This document shows, piece by piece, positions 1-4,185 of a stretch of DNA of 5,403 nucleotides (position 1 is its first letter; each line of letters starts with the position of its first letter). Source of the stretch: CALZJC01 sp041574955 (GTDB taxonomy: Bacteria > Acidobacteriota > Thermoanaerobaculia > Multivoradales > JAHEKO01); contig JBFGNS010000222.1 of NCBI GenBank assembly GCA_041574955.1, positions 1 to 5,403 on the forward strand, written 5' to 3'. The notes beneath the pieces were generated by a model. It was not told the DNA's origin and made no database searches. It saw only the letters and a program-made list of their open reading frames with translations. A program made the translations under genes and the position numbers.

Positions 1-76
1 CCCTCGACGCCACCACCCGCGGGTCGTGGACGTCGATCGCCGCCGGCGCGGGCCGGGCCTCGGGCTGTTCCGGCAC
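1..76 (-). CDS. Possible N-terminal fragment of an unknown protein, running off the left edge
   Basis: Reading leftwards from a GTG at 76, the frame stays open for 25 codons to the window edge. It gives a proline/alanine-rich start (VPEQPEARPAPAAIDVHDPR and onward), with G or C in almost every third position. It would lie 22 bases downstream of the DUF2892 gene on the same strand, which suits an operon. I see no clear Shine-Dalgarno before this GTG, and the frame is also open further upstream, so the start is a guess. No family can be recognised from 25 residues. The plus-strand frames here are open too but give less protein-like sequence. This may equally be non-coding sequence downstream of the DUF2892 gene. 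Confidence 0.25.
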   Translation of the reverse strand, partial: MPEQPEARPAPAAIDVHDPRVVASR

Positions 77-98
77 CGTTCGCGGCTCGCCGGCGGGC

Positions 99-317
99 CT
101 AGGCGGTGCGTGGCGGCGCCGCCGCGTGCTCGGCGACGCCCAGCTTGTCGAGGGTGAAGTAGACCGGGCAGAAGCCGGTGAAGCCGCTCTGGATGAGCAG
201 TAGCCCGACGGCTCCCGGCAGCGCGAGCCAGACCGGGTTGACCCAGGTGCCGAGCGCCACGCCGGCGGTGATCAGCACACCGACGATGCTGTCGTGGATG
301 CGACGCTTCCTGTTCAT
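99..317 (-). CDS. DUF2892 (YgaP-type) small inner-membrane protein
   Basis: A 72-residue protein with a basic N-terminus (MNRKRRIHDS) and two hydrophobic segments, about residues 9-25 and 28-47, separated by a short N-P turn. These are followed by the GFCPVYFTLDKLG stretch (46-60) that is the hallmark of DUF2892 proteins: a G-x-C-P-x-Y block just after the second helix. The same domain forms the membrane part of YgaP-type proteins, where it can be fused to a rhodanese. Here it stands alone, with no rhodanese. The function of stand-alone versions is not established. The length is typical of the family, and the last dozen residues are a low-complexity Ala/Pro tail. The ATG is fixed by a strong Shine-Dalgarno 5 bases upstream. 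The gene lies 107 bases beyond the family 2 hydrolase on the same strand. Read-through from there is possible, but a separate promoter cannot be excluded. Confidence 0.88.
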   Translation of the reverse strand: MNRKRRIHDSIVGVLITAGVALGTWVNPVWLALPGAVGLLLIQSGFTGFCPVYFTLDKLGVAEHAAAPPRTA

Positions 318-322
318 GCCGA

Positions 323-330
323 CCCTCCTT
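323..330 (-). promoter_or_regulatory. Shine-Dalgarno of the DUF2892 gene
   Basis: On the minus strand AAGGAGGG ends 5 bases before the ATG at 317. It is the best ribosome-binding site in the window and it decides the start of the DUF2892 gene. It implies efficient translation of this small membrane protein, unlike the hydrolase gene upstream, which has no recognisable site. Confidence 0.85.
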
Positions 331-407
331 CTTCAGACGGTTGGCCGCCCGGTTGCGCAGGGTCGCCGGGCGAGATCGGACTGGCCCTTCGAGGCCGCGA
401 GTCTAGC

Positions 408-435
408 AGGGCCGCGCCGCCGGGCTAGCGGCCCT
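408..435 (-). terminator. Inverted repeat around the hydrolase stop codon; possible terminator
   Basis: AGGGCCGC (408-415) and GCGGCCCT (428-435) form a perfect 8-bp, almost all-GC stem with a 12-base loop. The loop contains the TAG stop of the glycoside hydrolase gene (425-427). Its place at the 3' end of the gene fits a transcription-ending or mRNA-stabilising hairpin. There is no U-tract after it in the direction of transcription, so it is not a classical intrinsic terminator. Such stems also arise by chance in very GC-rich DNA. The remaining 318-407 interval holds no other element I can support apart from the Shine-Dalgarno at 323-330. Confidence 0.35.
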
Positions 436-2281
436 CACCGCCTGTCGCAGCGCCGCCCGCCAGCTCGGAGTACCACGACTGCAGCACGAAAAACGCCTTT
501 TTCTTCCGCCCCTCGGGTGACAGCAGCCCCTTGCGGTTCCAGTAGTCCTGGATGCCCGGCAGCGGCCGGCGCGGCGAGCGGAAGTCGACCAGGATCCACG
601 GGCTCAGACCGGCGAGAAACGGGATCTTGCGCAGCATCGCGACCTGGCGCCGGTACAGCTCTTCCTGGTACTCCTCGGTCCACCGCTCGCCGGCCTCGCC
701 GTGGAGCCCGGCGAGCGCGCCGCCCCCGAGCTCGCTCATCACCAGCGGCTTGTCCCACGCCGTGCGCCAGACCAGCCCGTCCGCCTTGGCCGGCTGGCCG
801 TCGTACCAGCCGACGTACTCGTTGCAGCCGACGACGTCGAGCTGCTCGCCCAGCGGGTCGTCGATCAGCAGCGTGCGCTCGTCGAGGTAGCGGCGCTCGA
901 GCGCGGCGGTCACCAGGCGGGTGGGGTCCAGCGCGCGCGCTCTCTCCACCAGGCGGCGCATGAAGTCGAGCCGCTCGGCGCTCGGCGGCGTTTCGTTGCC
1001 CACCGACCAGAGCACCACCGCCGCCCGGTTGCGGTCGCGCTCGATCAACTCGGTGAGCTGGCCGGCGGCGACCTCCCAGGTGCGCGGGTTGGCCCAGTCG
1101 ATGGTCCAGTAGACCGGGATCTCGGCCCACACCATCAGCCCCAGCCGCTCCGCCTCGTCGACCATGAACCGGTTGTGCGGGTAGTGTGCCAGGCGGACGA
1201 AGTTGGCGCCCAGCTCGCGCGCCCAGCCGAGCAGCCGCCGGGCGTCGTCGCGGCCGTGGGCGCGCCCGGCGCGCCACGGCGCCTCCTCGTGCAGCGAGAT
1301 GCCGCGCAGGAAGACCGGCTCGCCGTTGAGCAGGATCCGGCTGCCGCGGGTGGCCAGCGTCCTGAAGCCGATCTCCTCTTCGACCCGGTCGGTCTCGGTC
1401 GCGAGCACGACGCGGTAGCGTCGCGGGCTGTCCGGCGACCAGAGCTCGAGGTCGGCGTCGAGCGACAGCTCGGCGAAGCCCCCCGAGTCGGAGGTGGCGG
1501 TGTGCCGGACGCCGGCCGCGGGGATCTCGAGTCGCACTGTCCGGCCCGCGCGGCGCGGCCCGTCGAGCCTCACCCAGCCCGCCAGCCGGTCGCGCGAGCC
1601 GGGGGCGAGCTGCACGTGGTAGGCGCGGATGAAGGTGCGCGGCAGCTCGAGCAGCAGGACGCCGCGGGTCAGCCCGCCGTAGTTCCACCAGTCGGTGTTG
1701 AGCGTCGGCACGCCCTCGCGCAGCCGGCGGTTGTCGACCTGCACGACCAGGAAGTTGTCGCGCGGCCGCAGCTGGTCGGTGATCTCGAAGTTGAACGGCG
1801 TGAAGCCGCCCTCGTGCTCGCCCAGCTTGTCGCCGTTGAGCCAGACGCGGGCGCGGTAGTTGGCGGCGCCGAACCAGACGAACAGCCGCGACCCGTCGCT
1901 CTGACGAGGGTCGTCGAACGAGCGCTTGTACCAGATCGTCCCCTCGTAGAACAGCAGCGATTCGCGCTGCGAGTTCCAGTCGCCGGGCACCGCGAGAACC
2001 GGCGAGCGGTCGAAGTCGTACTCGACCAGATCGGCCGGCGTGCGCGGCTTGGCGTTGGCGAAGTAGCCGTAGCGCGCCGGCTCGTAGCGGTAGTTGTAGT
2101 AGCCGTTCTCGTACGGATCGACGATCGTCCGCCAGTCGCCGTCGAGGCTGGTCGTTCGCCGGCCGTCGGGGTTGGCGACGAGCGGCTCGGCGGGTGCGGC
2201 GGCCGACGGCCCGGCGGTCGCCAGGAGAGCGAACAGCACGACCGGCCGCGCGGCGCGCCAGCCACGCACGTGCCGCGGCAT
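425..2281 (-). CDS. Secreted glycoside hydrolase family 2 enzyme, probable beta-glucuronidase
   Basis: A 618-residue protein with a Sec-type signal peptide: basic n-region, hydrophobic core about 13-22, cleavage near A29 or A31, no lipobox cysteine. It is therefore probably periplasmic or secreted. Domains run in GH2 order: sugar-binding jelly roll (about 40-215), immunoglobulin-like domain (about 217-308) and TIM barrel (about 312-605). The acid/base glutamate is E430 in WSVGNE and the nucleophile is E517 in VMSELGGG. Other barrel landmarks are HYPHN (366-370), the NEYVGWY block (487-493) and W562 to F567. The N582-R-K584-G motif matches the N-x-K pair that binds the uronate carboxylate in known beta-glucuronidases, so hydrolysis of beta-glucuronides (EC 3.2.1.31) is likelier than beta-galactosidase activity. 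Total length and spacing of the catalytic residues resemble E. coli beta-glucuronidase. The short stretch between AEIP and the acid/base motif suggests no long active-site loop. The ATG at 2281 is chosen because it gives the signal peptide, although no Shine-Dalgarno precedes it. The gene lies 23 bases after the DUF3667 gene. Substrate remains inferred. Confidence 0.92.
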   Translation of the reverse strand: MPRHVRGWRAARPVVLFALLATAGPSAAAPAEPLVANPDGRRTTSLDGDWRTIVDPYENGYYNYRYEPARYGYFANAKPRTPADLVEYDFDRSPVLAVPGDWNSQRESLLFYEGTIWYKRSFDDPRQSDGSRLFVWFGAANYRARVWLNGDKLGEHEGGFTPFNFEITDQLRPRDNFLVVQVDNRRLREGVPTLNTDWWNYGGLTRGVLLLELPRTFIRAYHVQLAPGSRDRLAGWVRLDGPRRAGRTVRLEIPAAGVRHTATSDSGGFAELSLDADLELWSPDSPRRYRVVLATETDRVEEEIGFRTLATRGSRILLNGEPVFLRGISLHEEAPWRAGRAHGRDDARRLLGWARELGANFVRLAHYPHNRFMVDEAERLGLMVWAEIPVYWTIDWANPRTWEVAAGQLTELIERDRNRAAVVLWSVGNETPPSAERLDFMRRLVERARALDPTRLVTAALERRYLDERTLLIDDPLGEQLDVVGCNEYVGWYDGQPAKADGLVWRTAWDKPLVMSELGGGALAGLHGEAGERWTEEYQEELYRRQVAMLRKIPFLAGLSPWILVDFRSPRRPLPGIQDYWNRKGLLSPEGRKKKAFFVLQSWYSELAGGAATGGEGR

Positions 2282-2304
2282 CGCCGCGCGCTGGAGCGCA
2301 GGCG

Positions 2305-3147
2305 TCAATGCCTCAGCACGGTCCACATCACGAGGCCGAACATCACCAGGAAGAAGGCCAGAAGCTGGGCGAGACCGATCAGCACGGTGCGCGCCACGTT
2401 GACCAGCCGTCCGCCGCCGTAGACCCGCCGCTGAGCGAGATACAGGTACGGCAGCAGGGTGAGGGCCATCAGCAGCTTGCCCGGCCGCTGGTCGGGAAAC
2501 GGCACGTCGAGCAGCCCGGAGGCGGTGACCACCAGGAACCAGAAGCTGTGGACGTGGAGCGAGAAGATCAGGTGGGCCGCGTAGTAGCGCACCCGCCGCC
2601 GGTGGACGAGCCAGACGACCAGCGCGAACACCGGCGCTAGCACGAACATCGCCTGCGGCGAGCGGTCGAGGATCCGCCGGTTGATCTCGTCGGGGTCGTC
2701 GAGCAGGTCGGGCTCGGCCGTCTCGGCGGCCGGCTCCGCCGCCGGCTCCTCGCCGCCGTCGGCGAAGCGGTCGCCGAACGCCACCACCTCCTCGCCGTCC
2801 GAGGTCACGCGGTAGCTGAACTGGACGCCGGTGAACCCGAGCACCAGGAACATCACCAGCGAGATGAAGACGAACAGCCGGAGCGGCGGCACGTACCGCC
2901 GGCGCCGCCCCGCCAGGTACTCGCGGGTCAGCAAGCCGGGCCGGCCGACGAGCGGTCCGAGCGTGCGGAACAGGCGCGAATCGAAGGTCAGCACGTCGCT
3001 GGCCCAGTCGCGCACCAGCTCGCCGACCGACAGCCGAGCCGGGTTGCGGCTCTCCTGGCCGCAGGCGGCGCAGAACGGCCCGCCGAGCGGCTCGCCGCAG
3101 TTGGCGCAGCGCGTGGCGGGCGGTGGCGGCACCGGCTGCTCGGGCAT
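2305..3147 (-). CDS. DUF3667 membrane protein with N-terminal zinc-ribbon-like motif
   Basis: A 280-residue protein. Four cysteines in two C-x2-C pairs (C14, C17, C26, C29; CANCGEPLGGPFCAACGQ) form a probable cytoplasmic zinc ribbon. Next comes the PGLLTREYLAGRRRRYVPP block (70-88) leading straight into the first membrane helix, the arrangement I associate with DUF3667. Hydrophobic segments lie at about 90-108, 166-182, 190-212, 224-238 and 253-277, giving roughly five membrane passes. Between the first two is a soluble loop (about 109-160) with an acidic Glu/Ala/Pro-rich stretch (132-153). The biochemical role of the family is unknown. The ATG at 3147 places the zinc motif at the N-terminus as expected; only a weak G-rich ribosome site precedes it. 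It is the first gene of a probable two-gene unit with the secreted hydrolase and diverges from the sigma factor gene. Confidence 0.87.
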   Translation of the reverse strand: MPEQPVPPPPATRCANCGEPLGGPFCAACGQESRNPARLSVGELVRDWASDVLTFDSRLFRTLGPLVGRPGLLTREYLAGRRRRYVPPLRLFVFISLVMFLVLGFTGVQFSYRVTSDGEEVVAFGDRFADGGEEPAAEPAAETAEPDLLDDPDEINRRILDRSPQAMFVLAPVFALVVWLVHRRRVRYYAAHLIFSLHVHSFWFLVVTASGLLDVPFPDQRPGKLLMALTLLPYLYLAQRRVYGGGRLVNVARTVLIGLAQLLAFFLVMFGLVMWTVLRH

Positions 3148-3220
3148 CGGGCCCCAGGATAGCGCGCCGTCTCGGCGCCGCCGGTGACAAGATCGGGGCG
3201 TCGAGCCGTCTTATGGGGTG
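3148..3220. promoter_or_regulatory. Divergent intergenic region between the DUF3667 gene and the sigma factor operon
   Basis: This short gap must hold the start signals of both divergent units unless promoters lie inside the genes. I see no convincing -35/-10 pair. On the plus strand TGACAA (3185-3190) is followed after 16 bases by CGTC (3207-3210). The spacing and the CGTC box resemble ECF-type promoters, but the -35 half is a poor match to the usual GGAAC. The heptamer GCCGTCT occurs twice in direct orientation (3166-3172 and 3205-3211). All of this is suggestive only. Confidence 0.3.
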
Positions 3221-3805
3221 ATGAGCGTGGCTACCCAGCTCGAAGCCGGGCCGCTGCTGCTGGCCGGTGCCGCCGGGCCGGACGTGGCTGAGGAGTGCCT
3301 GCGGCGGCTGGCGGCCGGCGATCAGGCGGCCGCCGGCGAGCTGTACGACCGGTTCGCGGGCGAGCTCTACGGCCTGGCGCTGTGGCGCTGCGGCTCGTCG
3401 GCGGACGCCGCCGACGTGGTGCAGACGGTCTTCGTCCGGCTGCTCGAGCGCCGGCGCCGGCTGCCGGCCGTGCGCCGGCCGCGCGCCTACCTGCTGCGCA
3501 TGACCCACCGCGCCGCCATCGATCTGCTGCGGCGCCGCGGTCGCCGGAGCGAGCCGCTGCGCGAGGAGCTGCTGGCGCCGGTGGCGACCGACCCGGCGCG
3601 GCGGTTGGAGGCGGAGCGGATGTCGCGGCGGCTGGCCGAGCTGCCGCCGGCGCAGCGCGAGGCGCTCTACCTGCGCTACTTCGCCGAGCTGTCGTACGCC
3701 GAGATCGGCCGGGTGACGGGAGTGCCGACCTTCACCGCGGCGAGCCGCTGCCGGCTGGCACTGCGCCGGCTGCGGCGCGCCGCCGCGGGCGGAGGCTCGC
3801 CGTGA
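3221..3805 (+). CDS. ECF-type RNA polymerase sigma factor (sigma-70 family)
   Basis: A 194-residue protein from the ATG. Region sigma-2 spans about 24-106: LYDRF (41-45), the DAADVVQTVFVRLL helix (62-75) used for core binding and -10 recognition, and the RPRAYLLRMTHRAAIDLLRR helix (86-105). A short charged linker follows. Region sigma-4 spans about 132-186: LPPAQREALYLRYFAELSYA (141-160), then EIGRVTGVPTFTAASRCRLALRRLRR, a helix-turn-helix for the -35 element. There is no sigma-3, as expected for group IV factors. It should direct polymerase to a small regulon, often including its own promoter. The recognition helix reads TFTAASRCR rather than the common GTVKSR type, perhaps a subfamily mark. 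The start is uncertain: GTG 3218, ATG 3221 or GTG 3227 are all in frame, and a GGGGTGAT purine-rich stretch is best spaced for 3227. The stop overlaps the next gene by 4 bases, implying translational coupling. Confidence 0.93.
   Translation: MSVATQLEAGPLLLAGAAGPDVAEECLRRLAAGDQAAAGELYDRFAGELYGLALWRCGSSADAADVVQTVFVRLLERRRRLPAVRRPRAYLLRMTHRAAIDLLRRRGRRSEPLREELLAPVATDPARRLEAERMSRRLAELPPAQREALYLRYFAELSYAEIGRVTGVPTFTAASRCRLALRRLRRAAAGGGSP
3791..3795 (+). promoter_or_regulatory. Shine-Dalgarno of the candidate anti-sigma gene
   Basis: GGAGG lies 6 bases before the GTG at 3802, inside the last codons of the sigma factor gene. It confirms the non-ATG start and the 4-base gene overlap, so the two proteins are probably made in a linked ratio. 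Confidence 0.75.
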
Positions 3806-4185
3806 GCGGCACGCCGTTCGAGGGTCTGCGGCCGCCGGGGCCGCCGCCCGCGCTGCGCGACCGGGTGCTCGCCGCCTGCAGCCGGGCCATCACGGCCCCT
3901 CCCGAAGCCGACGAGACATGGGTCGACCGGCTTTGGACCAGCCGGACGGCGCGCGCCGCCTGGCTGGCGACCGTGCTGCTGCTGGCGGCGGCCAACCTGC
4001 TCCTGGTAGGCGCCGGAACCCGACCGGTGCGGCAGGCCGGGTGGCGGCCGGCCGTGGCGCGTCCGGCTGCCGGCGAGGAGGCGCTGCACGGCTGGCCGTC
4101 GCGGTTGGGGGCGCGCTCGCCGGCGCGGGCCACCTGGTCCGAGCCCTGGCCAGCGGGCGCCCGGCCGCCGGCGGAGCTCGAGTGA
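3802..4185 (+). CDS. Short single-pass membrane protein, candidate anti-sigma factor
   Basis: A 127-residue protein beginning at a GTG that overlaps the sigma factor stop (GTGA). GGAGG at 3791-3795, 6 bases upstream, fixes this start. The N-terminal part (1-49) includes a predicted helix, PPALRDRVLAACSRA (15-29), and the segment WVDRLWTSRTARAAW (40-54). One membrane helix covers about 52-70 (WLATVLLLAAANLLLVGAG region). Arginines before the helix place the N-terminus in the cytoplasm. The C-terminal tail (71-127) is rich in Pro, Arg, Ala and Trp (W81, W98, W113, W116) and looks disordered or extracytoplasmic. Position, size and topology suit an anti-sigma factor that tethers the upstream sigma factor. 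However, the HxxxCxxC zinc motif of common anti-sigma factors is absent, and the only cysteine is C26. The assignment comes from context and I do not recognise a named family. It could also be a structural partner of the next protein. Confidence 0.8.
   Translation: MSGTPFEGLRPPGPPPALRDRVLAACSRAITAPPEADETWVDRLWTSRTARAAWLATVLLLAAANLLLVGAGTRPVRQAGWRPAVARPAAGEEALHGWPSRLGARSPARATWSEPWPAGARPPAELE

Noticed and set aside
384..397. GGCC-loop-GGCC mini-hairpin between the hydrolase and DUF2892 genes
   Set aside because: A 4-bp palindromic stem is expected by chance at this GC content and has no U-tract.
435..1688. 417-residue minus-strand open frame overlapping the hydrolase in another phase
   Set aside because: It is an arginine/alanine-rich shadow of the hydrolase frame with no motif.
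701..2422. 573-residue open frame on the plus strand opposite the hydrolase
   Set aside because: It is antisense to a gene with clear catalytic motifs. The protein is low-complexity Val/Gln/Ala/Arg sequence with no recognisable domain, as expected opposite GC-rich codons.
3156..3190. Minus-strand TTGTCA and TATCCT as a sigma-70 promoter for the DUF3667 gene
   Set aside because: The spacer is 23 bases, well outside the usual 16-18, so the pair cannot be supported.
2282..3508. Upstream extension of the hydrolase reading frame on the minus strand, giving a fusion of over 1000 residues
   Set aside because: It is the out-of-phase shadow of the DUF3667 gene and then the antisense of the sigma factor gene. 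The composition is Arg/Ala/Pro-rich with no domains, and a proper signal peptide begins at 2281.
3295..3801. Upstream part of the frame of the 127-residue protein, running inside the sigma factor gene
   Set aside because: This is a shadow of the sigma factor codons. The GGAGG-preceded GTG at 3802 is the supported start.
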